Shown here: one piece after another, positions 1 through 9,714 of the stretch
How the letters are laid out: the number at the start of each line of letters is the position of its first letter
Numbering within the stretch: the first letter of the stretch is position 1
From: Burkholderiales bacterium
GTDB lineage: Bacteria > Pseudomonadota > Gammaproteobacteria > Burkholderiales > Burkholderiaceae_C
NCBI GenBank assembly: GCA_947377275.1
Contig: CANCFV010000003.1
Coordinates: forward strand, 19,448-83,447
Direction: 5' to 3'
Length of the DNA stretch: 64,000 nt
Position numbers and translations under genes: made by a program
The notes under the pieces: generated by a model
Seen by the model: the letters and a program-made list of their open reading frames with translations, nothing else
Told to the model about the DNA's origin: nothing
Database searches by the model: none

Positions 1-1396
<1,396 letters not shown>

Positions 1397-1470
1397 CTAG
1401 GAGCGAGGCCCGCATTGCTCAATCGGGCAATTTCTATGGCCGTCATAGCGACCACACCGGCATCCGCCCG

Positions 1471-2592
1471 TCAGGGCACCACGGTCAAGAAGATGAAGGC
1501 GGCAAACAGGACCAAGTGCACCGTGCCTTGCATCACCGTGGCACGGCCACTGCCCAGGGTCAACGTGGCCGTGAGCATGGTCATGGCCAGCAAGACCATC
1601 TGCATGGGCGGCAGGCCCAAGGCCAGCGAAAACGGGAACCAAGGCGACAGCGCCGCCACCACCGGGATGGTCAAGCCAATGCTGGCCAGACCCGAGCCCA
1701 AGGCCAGGTTCAGGCTGCTTTGCATGCGGTTGCCCTTGGCAGCGCGCAAGGCCGCGCCCGTTTCTGGCAACAACACGATCATGGCGATCACCACCCCGGC
1801 CACCCCAGGGGGCAAACCGGCCGCCGAAACCCCTGCCTCCAAGGCCGGTGCCAGGGCCTTGGCCAGCCCTACCACACCCACCAGCGAGACCATCAGCAAG
1901 CCCAGGCTCGTCCACGCCACGGCATTGGATGGCGGTGTGGCATGACTGTCTTCATCATCAGCGCCCTCGGCAGGCAAGAAGTAATCGCGGTGTCGCACGG
2001 TTTGCACGAACACGAACACGCCATACAGAACCAGCGAGGTCGCACCCGCGAACATCAATTGAGAGGCGCTGTACGTGGGCCCCGGCGTGGTGGTGGTGAA
2101 GCTGGGCAAGACCAGCGACAAGCCCGCCAGTGCGCCCAGCGAAGCCAGGGCCGGGCTGGTGCCTTCGACACGGTAGGCCAGCACGCCATGGCGCCATCCG
2201 CCCAAGACCAGGGACAGGCCGACGATGCCATTGACCGCGATCATCACCGCGGCGAACACCGTGTCACGCGCCAGCGAATTGGCGCTTTCGCCACCGGCCA
2301 CCATCAGGGCCACGATGAGGGCCACTTCAATGATGGTAACGGCCACGGCCAGCACCAGCGTGCCAAACGGTTCGCCCACGCGGTGGGCCACCACCTCGGC
2401 GTGGTGGATGGCGCCCATCACGGCCGCAAATAAGGCGCCCACCAAGAGCAGACCCAGCCCCAATCCCAGCGGCTGCCCCCAGGCGCCAGCCAAGATCAAG
2501 GCGGCCAGGGCCGGCACAGCCAGACTCCACACAGGCAGACCAGGGATGCGCGTCCACGAAGGGCGCTCAGAAGGGGTGGGCTTGGTTGACAT
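1471..2592 (-). CDS. chaA: ChaA-type Ca2+(Na+/K+)/H+ antiporter
   Basis: Inner-membrane cation/proton antiporter of the CaCA superfamily, about 373 residues and mostly hydrophobic with roughly ten to eleven helices. The signature segment GEPFGTLVLAVAVTIIEVAL in the first half and the matching VIAMIVLLPETGAALRAA in the second half are the two alpha-repeat motifs with their conserved glutamates. I chose the ATG at 2592 (MSTKPTPSE) rather than the longer frame from 2685, because the extra 31 residues look non-coding and the next gene begins divergently about 90 bases away. No strong Shine-Dalgarno is visible. It lies head-to-tail with katG, 119 bases apart. The exact ion cannot be read from sequence. 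Confidence 0.88.
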   Translation of the reverse strand: MSTKPTPSERPSWTRIPGLPVWSLAVPALAALILAGAWGQPLGLGLGLLLVGALFAAVMGAIHHAEVVAHRVGEPFGTLVLAVAVTIIEVALIVALMVAGGESANSLARDTVFAAVMIAVNGIVGLSLVLGGWRHGVLAYRVEGTSPALASLGALAGLSLVLPSFTTTTPGPTYSASQLMFAGATSLVLYGVFVFVQTVRHRDYFLPAEGADDEDSHATPPSNAVAWTSLGLLMVSLVGVVGLAKALAPALEAGVSAAGLPPGVAGVVIAMIVLLPETGAALRAAKGNRMQSSLNLALGSGLASIGLTIPVVAALSPWFPFSLALGLPPMQMVLLAMTMLTATLTLGSGRATVMQGTVHLVLFAAFIFLTVVP

Positions 2593-2683
2593 GGGGTGAT
2601 CGTACAAGCTGACGGGCCCGATGCTCGCCTCGCGTGGCGGCTTGACCGACAATCGCGCATTCCCCTCTTGCCGCACACCCGCC

Positions 2684-2920
2684 ATGAAAACCTACGACAT
2701 CGAAATCCAGCGCATCAAATCGGCCCGGCACAACCGCGGTCTGATCGAGTTGGGCGTGGATGTGCTGGTGCAGCCCCGCCCGGCGCGCGATGAGCAATCC
2801 ACCACGACCTGCCTGTCGCTGCCTGTGGACGACGCACGCACCCTGCTGATCTTGCTCAAGCAGCAGATCGCCGAGCTGGACAAACTGCAGCCCCGCAGCC
2901 GCCGCTCGGGCCGCTGCTGA
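2684..2920 (+). CDS. Small conserved hypothetical protein
   Basis: A 78-residue soluble protein beginning MKTYDIEIQRI and ending in the basic tail RSRRSGRC. It has no membrane segment or signal peptide and reads as an alternating beta-rich N-terminal half followed by one helix (DDARTLLILLKQQIAELDKL). I recognise the general look of a Comamonadaceae-type orphan protein but cannot name a function. The start at 2684 leaves a short intergenic space to the divergent chaA-like gene. Codon use is typical of neighbours, and no competing long frame exists on the other strand, which supports it being real. Confidence 0.6.
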   Translation: MKTYDIEIQRIKSARHNRGLIELGVDVLVQPRPARDEQSTTTCLSLPVDDARTLLILLKQQIAELDKLQPRSRRSGRC

Positions 2921-2934
2921 GGCGCAACGCACGA

Positions 2935-3414
2935 TCAGTGCTGGTGGGCTTCGGCCGCCTTGGGCGCCGCCACCACGACCTCGGCCTGGCATTCGCCAGC
3001 GCGCTTGAAGGTCAGCGTGATGGGGAACTTGTCGCCCTCTTTGAGCGGCTTGGTCAAGTCCAGCAACATCACGTGGTAACCGTTGACCTGACCACGCTTG
3101 AGCGAGATTTCTTTGCCCGGCGGCAACGCGACCTCTGACACCGAGCGCATTTTCATCACATCGCCCACCATGGCCATTTCGTGGATTTCGACCGCGGGTG
3201 AAACCTCTGTGCGCGCGGCAATCAACTGGTCAGCCTGTTTGCCCTTGTTGGTGATGCCATTGAAATAAACCGCGCCCACTTTGCTGAGGCCGATCGTGGG
3301 TGGCGAATGGGGGTGAGCAACCTGGATGTCGCCACAGGTGACACCGTGGGCCATGGCACCCGTTTGCAATGCGACCATGCAGGCGCCCAGAACGAGGCGT
3401 TTCGTGAGGATCAT
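2935..3414 (-). CDS. Periplasmic copper chaperone, PCu(A)C family
   Basis: Secreted copper(I)-binding protein that normally delivers copper to the CuA site of cytochrome oxidase or buffers periplasmic copper. The 159-residue product has a clear signal peptide (basic MILTKR, hydrophobic core, cut near GAMAHG). The family motif, a histidine and methionine cluster followed about 20 residues later by HxM, is seen as EIHEMAMVGDVMKM and YHVMLLDL. The C-terminus ends in a histidine-containing tail (EAHQH) that could add metal ligands. It is convergent with the small gene at 2684, only 14 bases apart, and has no Sco or cytochrome-oxidase neighbour in the window. Confidence 0.88.
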   Translation of the reverse strand: MILTKRLVLGACMVALQTGAMAHGVTCGDIQVAHPHSPPTIGLSKVGAVYFNGITNKGKQADQLIAARTEVSPAVEIHEMAMVGDVMKMRSVSEVALPPGKEISLKRGQVNGYHVMLLDLTKPLKEGDKFPITLTFKRAGECQAEVVVAAPKAAEAHQH

Positions 3415-3476
3415 GGCGGTTTCCTTGTGACCTTGTGCTCGGGAGAAGCCTCAGTTTATGCGAGCTGGGTGAGCGC

Positions 3477-4391
3477 TCAAGCCCGACGCAAAGCCGGAAA
3501 GCCCTCGAAGAGCTCGGCCACCCAGTCGACAAAGGCCTGAACCCGCGTCGACAGGTGGCGGTTGGAGGGGTACATGACGTGGATGGGGATGGGGTCGGCC
3601 ACCCAGTCGGGCAAGACCTCGACCAAGCCCTTGGCCTTTTCGCTGCAAGCCATGACGTAGCTGGGCAAGCAGCCGATGCCCAGGCCGGCATGCAGGGCGT
3701 CTTCGTGCACGTTCGAATCGTTCAGGGCCAGCACGCAATCGGGCGTCAACACGATGCGCTCGCCATCGCGGCTGAAGTTCACGGGGTAGATCTGACCCGA
3801 CATCTGGCTGGAGAAGTAACCCACCCAGCGGTGCTGCTGCAACTCGCTGGGGTGCTGCGGCAAGCCATGCGCCTGCGCGTAGGCCACCGAAGCGCAGGTG
3901 AGCAACCTCATCGACCCGACGCGCCGGGCGACCACCCCAGGGTCATTGGCCTCGCCCACACGGATCACACAATCGACGGCCTCGCTGACCAGGTTGATGG
4001 GGCGGTCGCTGCAGCCCAGCTCGAGCTTGATCTGCGGGTAGCGGGCCATGAAGTCGCTCAAGCCGGCGTACATCAACAGGCTGCCCAGGCTGGTCGCCAC
4101 GTCCACACGCAGGCGCCCGGTCGGGTTGCCTTGTCGCGAGGACACGGCCTCGTCGGCTTCGCGCATGTCGTCAATGAGCCGGATGCAGCGCTCGTAATAC
4201 GCGGCACCGTCGGCCGTGACGGCCACCTTGCGGGTGGTGCGGTTGAGCAGGCGCACGCCGAGTTGGGCCTCCAGGTCTTGCACCAGGGTCGAGATGCTGG
4301 CCTTGGGTGCGCCCATGAGCTCGGCCGCACGGGTGAAGCCGCCTGTGTCCACCACGCGCACAAAGGCTTCCATCGCTTTGAACTTGTCCAT
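3477..4391 (-). CDS. LysR-type regulator, divergent from the efflux operon
   Basis: Transcription factor of 304 residues with an N-terminal winged helix-turn-helix (MDKFKAMEAFVRVVDTGGFT, then the recognition helix around KASISTLVQDLEAQLGVRLL) and a LysR substrate-binding domain. It is transcribed away from the hydrolase-RND-MFS operon with a 75-base shared intergenic region holding a TTGTTC/GAACAA inverted repeat directly at its own start codon. This is the usual arrangement for a LysR protein that autorepresses and activates the divergent operon, so it is the probable efflux regulator. The inducer is unknown. Confidence 0.92.
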   Translation of the reverse strand: MDKFKAMEAFVRVVDTGGFTRAAELMGAPKASISTLVQDLEAQLGVRLLNRTTRKVAVTADGAAYYERCIRLIDDMREADEAVSSRQGNPTGRLRVDVATSLGSLLMYAGLSDFMARYPQIKLELGCSDRPINLVSEAVDCVIRVGEANDPGVVARRVGSMRLLTCASVAYAQAHGLPQHPSELQQHRWVGYFSSQMSGQIYPVNFSRDGERIVLTPDCVLALNDSNVHEDALHAGLGIGCLPSYVMACSEKAKGLVEVLPDWVADPIPIHVMYPSNRHLSTRVQAFVDWVAELFEGFPALRRA

Positions 4392-4410
4392 TGTTCAGAT
4401 TTTCGAACAA
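4391..4410. promoter_or_regulatory. Inverted repeat TTGTTC-N8-GAACAA, probable LysR operator
   Basis: A perfect 6-base inverted repeat with an 8-base AT-rich spacer lies immediately upstream of the LysR start codon and 57 bases before the hydrolase start. Size, dyad form and position in the shared divergent region fit a LysR autoregulatory site. That is inference from arrangement only. Confidence 0.5.
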
Positions 4411-4466
4411 TCAATTCGCATTCGTCTTCTTTATCCATTCATTGACCATCAATACAGTGCGGTCAT

Positions 4467-5282
4467 ATGCCCCACACCCCTTCGTCATCGCCCGCCGAGA
4501 TCCTGACCTGGCCTGCCCACAGCGGCCCGGTGGAGGTGCGGGTTTACCGAGGCGCCACCACGCGCCCGCATGACGCCTTGCTGGTGTTCTTCCACCCTGG
4601 TGGCTTTGTGATGGACGACAGCGGCGCGGCCGACGGCTGCCTGAGCGTGCTGGCCCAAGCTTGCGGGCTGGACGTGATCGCACCGAGCTACGCCCTGGCC
4701 CCTGCACACCCCTTTCCCGCGGCGGTCGAGGACGCCCACGCCGTGTTGAACGAGGCCCTGAGCCGGCGCAGTGAGCTGGGCTGGAAGGGCAAGCGGCTGT
4801 TCGTGTGTGGTGTGGAAGCTGGCGGCAACCTGGCGGCGGTCTCTGCCATGGTCTGCCGTGACCGTCAGGGCCCCACGCTGGCAGGACAGATCCTGGTGAT
4901 GCCCATGCTGGACACCTGCATGCAAGGCCAGTCGATGCAATGCGCCGCAGGTCAGGCCGACCAGGTCGAGCTGGTGGCCGGCATGGCCCGCAGCTACCGC
5001 AGCTACCTGCCTCACCCCGCCGACCGGCAACACCCCTATGCCAGCCCCTTGCAGGCCAGGCGCTTGGGCCAGTTGCCGCCGGCGCAGATTTTCTACACCG
5101 AGGGCGACCCCTTGGCCGACGACAGCCGGGCCTATGCCGACAAGTTGCGCCTAGCGGGCAACGAGGTCGAGCTGGTGGGCCTGCCCCCGGCCAATGTCTG
5201 CGACGACGAAGCGAGATGTTCCATCACGGCCGACGACCCCTGCGTCACGGCCATGAAGCGCTTCCTCGACGCCCACCGCTGA
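4467..5282 (+). CDS. Alpha/beta-hydrolase-fold protein (HSL/acetyl-esterase family) lacking catalytic Ser and His
   Basis: A 271-residue relative of the hormone-sensitive-lipase esterases. The oxyanion motif HPGG is present at 43-46, the following SYALAP block is normal, and the acid region EGDPLADD (D214) is kept. The nucleophile elbow, normally GDSAGG, reads GVEAGG with glutamate at position 117. The usual C-terminal HGF histidine region is replaced by LPPANVCDD. The fold should persist but ester hydrolysis is not expected. It is the first gene of the efflux operon, 57 bases before the RND adaptor, and divergent from the LysR gene. A role in sensing or binding a pump substrate is a guess. 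Confidence 0.82.
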   Translation: MPHTPSSSPAEILTWPAHSGPVEVRVYRGATTRPHDALLVFFHPGGFVMDDSGAADGCLSVLAQACGLDVIAPSYALAPAHPFPAAVEDAHAVLNEALSRRSELGWKGKRLFVCGVEAGGNLAAVSAMVCRDRQGPTLAGQILVMPMLDTCMQGQSMQCAAGQADQVELVAGMARSYRSYLPHPADRQHPYASPLQARRLGQLPPAQIFYTEGDPLADDSRAYADKLRLAGNEVELVGLPPANVCDDEARCSITADDPCVTAMKRFLDAHR

Positions 5283-5339
5283 GTTCATCTTTCCTCATCT
5301 TTGTCTTTGTCTTTGATCGATTCATTTCGGGAGCCTTCC

Positions 5340-6518
5340 ATGAAACCCATGTCACACCCACGCTGGCTGCTGGCCACCCTCACGGCCATGCTGATGGCCG
5401 CCGGCTTGTCTGCCTGCGGCGACGAGCAAAAGGCGCCCGCCGCTGCCGCGCCCCAGCCGCAAGGCGCCCCGGTCACCGTGGCCGCCGTCATCGCGCGCGC
5501 GGTGCAACAAGAGCGCGAGTTCTCGGGGCAGGTCGAAGCCATCGACCGGGCTCAACTGCGCCCGCGCGTGTCGGGCTACATCGACAGCGTGCGCTTTCAA
5601 GCCGGCAGCCTGGTGCGCAAAGGCGATGTGCTCTTCGTGATCGACCCACGCCCCTACCAAACCGAAGTGGCCCGGCTGGAGGCGGCGTCTGCCGCCACCC
5701 GCGTTCGCGCCGACCAGGCAGCATCGGACCTTCAGCGCGCCAAGCGCCTGTTGGCAGACAACGCCATCGCCCAACGTGAACACGACGAACGCTCGGCCAC
5801 GGCCCGCCAGCTGGACGCCGCTGCACGTGCCGATGCCGCGGCGCTGCAAACCGCCAAGCTCAACCTGGAATGGACCCAGGTGCGCGCGCCCTTCAATGGG
5901 CGCGTGGGCAAGGCCGAAGTGACCACAGGCAACCTGGTCGATGGCAACACCGTGCTGACCTCGCTGGTGTCGGCCAACCCCATGTACGTGAGCTTCAATG
6001 GCGACGAGGCCACCTACCTGCAACTGGGCCAACGTGCCCGCAACAAGCCGACTGAGCTGAAGATCCGCGTGGGTCTGGCCAACGAGACGGGCTTCCCACA
6101 CGCCGGCCGCCTGGAGTTCGTGGACAACCAGATCGACCCGCAATCGGGCAGCGTGCGCCTGCGCGCCGTGGTGGACAACACCGATGGCTTGTTGACGCCC
6201 GGCCTGTTCGCCAAGGTGCAACTGGCCACCGGCAGCGTGGACGGCACGCCCGCAACCCTGGTGCTGGAGCGCGCCATTGGCACCGACCAGAACCGCAAGT
6301 TCGTGGTGGTGGTGGGCCCCAAGCAAATCGCCGAATTCCGCCCAGTGCAACTGGGCAACGTGGTGGGTGAGTTGCGCGTGATCACCTCGGGTTTGAAGGT
6401 GGGTGAACAGGTGGTGGTGGACGGCTTGCAGCGCGTGCGCCCTGGTGCCCCGCTGGCCCCCACCGTGGTGCCGATGGACCCTGCAGCCACATCTGCCTCG
6501 GCGGCTGCCAGCAAGTGA
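5340..6518 (+). CDS. RND efflux periplasmic adaptor (membrane-fusion) lipoprotein, AcrA/MexE type
   Basis: Adaptor subunit that links the inner-membrane pump to the outer-membrane channel. I start it at the ATG at 5340, with CGGGAG nearby, giving 392 residues. The N-terminus is a lipoprotein signal ending LSACGDE, so Cys is probably lipidated. A split lipoyl domain (RPRVSGYIDSVRFQAGSLV and the later partner VRAPFNGRVGKAEVTTGNLV) flanks a long alpha-helical hairpin rich in Ala, Arg and Asp, followed by beta-barrel and membrane-proximal domains. It lies between the hydrolase-like gene and the pump, 10 bases before the latter. Confidence 0.95.
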   Translation: MKPMSHPRWLLATLTAMLMAAGLSACGDEQKAPAAAAPQPQGAPVTVAAVIARAVQQEREFSGQVEAIDRAQLRPRVSGYIDSVRFQAGSLVRKGDVLFVIDPRPYQTEVARLEAASAATRVRADQAASDLQRAKRLLADNAIAQREHDERSATARQLDAAARADAAALQTAKLNLEWTQVRAPFNGRVGKAEVTTGNLVDGNTVLTSLVSANPMYVSFNGDEATYLQLGQRARNKPTELKIRVGLANETGFPHAGRLEFVDNQIDPQSGSVRLRAVVDNTDGLLTPGLFAKVQLATGSVDGTPATLVLERAIGTDQNRKFVVVVGPKQIAEFRPVQLGNVVGELRVITSGLKVGEQVVVDGLQRVRPGAPLAPTVVPMDPAATSASAAASK

Positions 6519-6528
6519 GGACACGGCC

Positions 6529-9500
6529 ATGAACATTTCACGCTTCTTTGTCGACCGGCCCATCTTTGCCGGCGTGCTCTCCATCCTGGTCTTCATTGCC
6601 GGGGTGATTGCCATCTTCCGCCTGCCCATCTCTGAGTACCCGGAGGTGGTGCCGCCCTCCGTGGTGGTGCGCGCCCAGTTCCCGGGCGCCAATCCCAAGG
6701 TCATTGCCGAGACCGTGGCTGCGCCACTGGAGGAGCAGATCAACGGCGTCGAGAAGATGCTGTACATGTCTTCGCAAGCCACCACGGATGGCGTGCTCAC
6801 GCTGACCGTGACCTTCCAGATCGGCACCAACGTCGAGCAGGCCGAAACCCAGGTGCAAAACCGCGTGCAACGCGCCCTGCCCCGCCTGCCGGATGAGGTG
6901 CGCCAGATCGGCGTGACCACGGTCAAGAGCTCGCCCAACCTGACGCTGGTGGTGCACCTGCTGTCGCCCAAAGGCAGCTACGACGACATCTACCTGCGCA
7001 ACTATTCCACGCTCAACGTGAAGGACCGTCTGGCGCGCTTGCCGGGCATGGGCGATGTGCAGGTGTTTGGTGCGGGTGACTACGCCATGCGCATCTGGCT
7101 GGACCCACAAAAGGTGGCCCAGCGCAAGCTGACGGCCGGTGATGTGGTGGCCGCCATCCGCGAGCAGAACGTGCAGGTGGCCGCCGGTGTGGTGGGCGCT
7201 CCGCCTGACACCAAGGCACCCTTCCAGCTCTCGGTGAACGCCCCAGGCCGCCTGGCCAATGAGGCCGAGTTCGGCAACATCATCATCAAGACCACGCCAG
7301 ACGGGGGCGTGACGCGCCTGCGTGACGTGGCCCGCATCGAGCTGGGCGCTTCGCAATACGCGCTGCGCTCGCTGTTGGACAACAAGCCGGCAGTGGGCAT
7401 CGGCATCTTCGAGGCGCCCAATGCCAATGCCTTGCAGCTGTCCGCCGATGTTCGCAAGCTCATGGCCGAGCTCAAGAAGGACTTCCCGGCCGATGTGGAC
7501 TACGACATCGTCTATGACCCCACGCAGTTCGTGAGCGCCTCAATCGAGGCCGTGATCAAGACCCTGATCGAAGCCGTGGCCTTGGTGGTGCTGGTGGTCA
7601 TCGTCTTCCTGCAGACCTGGCGCGCCTCCATCATCCCGCTGCTGGCCGTGCCGGTGTCCATCGTGGGCACGTTCGCGGTGCTGCTGGGCTTTGGCTTTTC
7701 GATCAACACGCTGTCGCTGTTCGGCCTGGTGCTGGCCATTGGCATCGTGGTGGACGACGCCATCGTGGTGGTCGAGAACGTGGAACGCAACATCGCCCTG
7801 GGACTGAACCCGCGTGAGGCCACCATCCAGGCCATGAAGGAGGTCTCTGGCCCCATCATCGCCATTGCCCTGGTGCTGTGCGCGGTGTTCGTTCCCATCG
7901 CCTATGTGTCAGGCCTGACGGGCCAGTTCTACAAGCAGTTCGCGCTGACCATTGCCATCTCCACGGTGATCTCGGCCTTCAACTCGCTGACCTTGTCGCC
8001 CGCCCTGGCTGCCGCCCTGCTCAAGCCGCATGACGCGCCCAAAGACCGCCTGACCCGTGGCATGGACGCCGTGTTTGGTGGCTTCTTCAAGCGCTTCAAC
8101 CGCGTGTTCGAGCGCGGCTCACACAGCTACCAAGGCGGCGTGGCGGGCACGCTCAAGCACAAGACCCTGACCATGGGCGTGTACGCGCTGCTGTGTGTGG
8201 CTGCCTTCTTCGTGTTCAAGGCCGTGCCTTCGGGCTTCGTGCCGGCGCAAGACAAGCAATACCTGGTGGGCTTCGCCCAGCTACCTGACGCTGCTTCCCT
8301 GGAGCGCACCGACGCCGTCATCCGCCGCATGACCGACATCACCAAGACCGTGCCGGGTGTGGCCCATGCCGTGGCCTTTCCTGGCCTGTCGATCAATGGC
8401 TTCACCAACGCGCCCAACGCAGGCATCGTGTTCTACACGCTGGACGACTTTGCCAAGCGCAAGGGCCCCGGCATGTCGGGCGATGCGATTGCGGCCGAGG
8501 TCAACAAGCGCCTGGGTGCCATCCAGGACGCCTTCATCATGGTCTTCCCGCCACCGGCGGTGAACGGCCTGGGCACCATCGGCGGCTTCAAGCTGTATGT
8601 CGAAGACCGCGGCAACGTGGGCTATGACGAGCTGTTCAAGGCCGTGATGGCCCTGCAGATGAAGGCCTGGCAGACGCCCGAGCTGGCCGGTGTTTTCAGC
8701 AGCTACCAGATCAACGTGCCCCAACTGTTTGCCGACGTGGACCGCACCAAGGCCAAGCAGATGGGTGTGCCCCTGGGTAGCATCTTCGACACCCTGCAGA
8801 TCAACCTGGGCTCGCTCTACGCCAACGACTTCAACCAGTTTGGCCGCACCTACCAGGTGGTGGTGCAAGCCGATGCCCCCTTCAGGTCGACACCCGATGC
8901 CATTGGCCAACTCAAGGTGCGCAGCAACAGTGGCGAGATGGTGCCCCTGGGCAGCCTGATGAAGGTGTCTGACTCATACGGTCCTGACCGTGTGCAGCGC
9001 TACAACGCTTACGTGTCGGCCGACATCAACGGTGGCCCCGCCCCAGGTGTGTCGTCCGGACAAGCCCAAGCCATCATGGAGAAAATCGCTGCCGAAACCC
9101 TGCCCAAGGGCGTGAGCTTCGAATGGACCGACCTGACCTATCAAGATATTTTGGCGGGCAACACCCTGGTCTACATCTTCCCGCTGTGCGTGCTGCTGGT
9201 CTTCCTGGTGCTGGCCGCTCAGTACGAAAGCTGGACGCTGCCTCTGGCCGTGATCCTGATCGTGCCCATGTCCATTTTGTGCGCGCTGGCCGGGGTCTAC
9301 CTCACCAAGGGCGACAACAACGTGTTCACCCAGATCGCGCTGTTCGTGCTGGTGGGGCTGGCCTCCAAGAACGCCATCCTGATCGTGGAGTTTGCGCGTG
9401 AGCTTGAACACCACGGCCGTGGCACGGTCGAGGCCGCGCTGGAGGCTTGCAAGCTGCGCCTGCGCCCCATCTTGATGACGTCGATCGCTTTCATCATGGG

Positions 9501-9714
9501 CGTGGTGCCGCTGGTGTTCTCCACCGGTGCGGGCTCGGAGATGCGCCATGCCATGGGCGTGGCCGTGTTCTCAGGCATGTTGGGGGTGACGCTGTTTGGT
9601 CTCTTCCTCACACCGGTGTTTTACGTGCTGCTTCGCTTGCTGGCCAAACGCCTGGAGCGCAAGCCCAGCGCCACCTCGCACAACCCTGAACTGAACGAAG
9701 AGGTGCAAGCATGA
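6529..9714 (+). CDS. RND multidrug efflux permease, HAE1 family (AcrB/MexF-like)
   Basis: Proton-driven inner-membrane exporter of 1061 residues, the normal HAE1 length. It begins MNISRFFVDRPIFAGVLSIL and shows the two characteristic halves, each with one helix, a large periplasmic loop and five to six further helices. The proton-relay aspartates of TM4 are in LAIGIVVDDAIVVVENVE. The second-half motif around LVGLASKNAILIVEFARE is also clear. The start at 6529 is the only one that fits the conserved N-terminus; the open frame upstream overlaps the adaptor gene and is spurious. The gene overlaps the outer-membrane factor by four bases (ATGA), so the proteins are probably made together. Substrates cannot be inferred. 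Confidence 0.97.
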   Translation: MNISRFFVDRPIFAGVLSILVFIAGVIAIFRLPISEYPEVVPPSVVVRAQFPGANPKVIAETVAAPLEEQINGVEKMLYMSSQATTDGVLTLTVTFQIGTNVEQAETQVQNRVQRALPRLPDEVRQIGVTTVKSSPNLTLVVHLLSPKGSYDDIYLRNYSTLNVKDRLARLPGMGDVQVFGAGDYAMRIWLDPQKVAQRKLTAGDVVAAIREQNVQVAAGVVGAPPDTKAPFQLSVNAPGRLANEAEFGNIIIKTTPDGGVTRLRDVARIELGASQYALRSLLDNKPAVGIGIFEAPNANALQLSADVRKLMAELKKDFPADVDYDIVYDPTQFVSASIEAVIKTLIEAVALVVLVVIVFLQTWRASIIPLLAVPVSIVGTFAVLLGFGFSINTLSLFGLVLAIGIVVDDAIVVVENVERNIALGLNPREATIQAMKEVSGPIIAIALVLCAVFVPIAYVSGLTGQFYKQFALTIAISTVISAFNSLTLSPALAAALLKPHDAPKDRLTRGMDAVFGGFFKRFNRVFERGSHSYQGGVAGTLKHKTLTMGVYALLCVAAFFVFKAVPSGFVPAQDKQYLVGFAQLPDAASLERTDAVIRRMTDITKTVPGVAHAVAFPGLSINGFTNAPNAGIVFYTLDDFAKRKGPGMSGDAIAAEVNKRLGAIQDAFIMVFPPPAVNGLGTIGGFKLYVEDRGNVGYDELFKAVMALQMKAWQTPELAGVFSSYQINVPQLFADVDRTKAKQMGVPLGSIFDTLQINLGSLYANDFNQFGRTYQVVVQADAPFRSTPDAIGQLKVRSNSGEMVPLGSLMKVSDSYGPDRVQRYNAYVSADINGGPAPGVSSGQAQAIMEKIAAETLPKGVSFEWTDLTYQDILAGNTLVYIFPLCVLLVFLVLAAQYESWTLPLAVILIVPMSILCALAGVYLTKGDNNVFTQIALFVLVGLASKNAILIVEFARELEHHGRGTVEAALEACKLRLRPILMTSIAFIMGVVPLVFSTGAGSEMRHAMGVAVFSGMLGVTLFGLFLTPVFYVLLRLLAKRLERKPSATSHNPELNEEVQA

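Noticed and set aside
5352..6971. A 539-codon minus-strand frame opposite the RND adaptor and pump
   Set aside because: The adaptor and pump have full family sequence on the plus strand; the minus translation has no motif.
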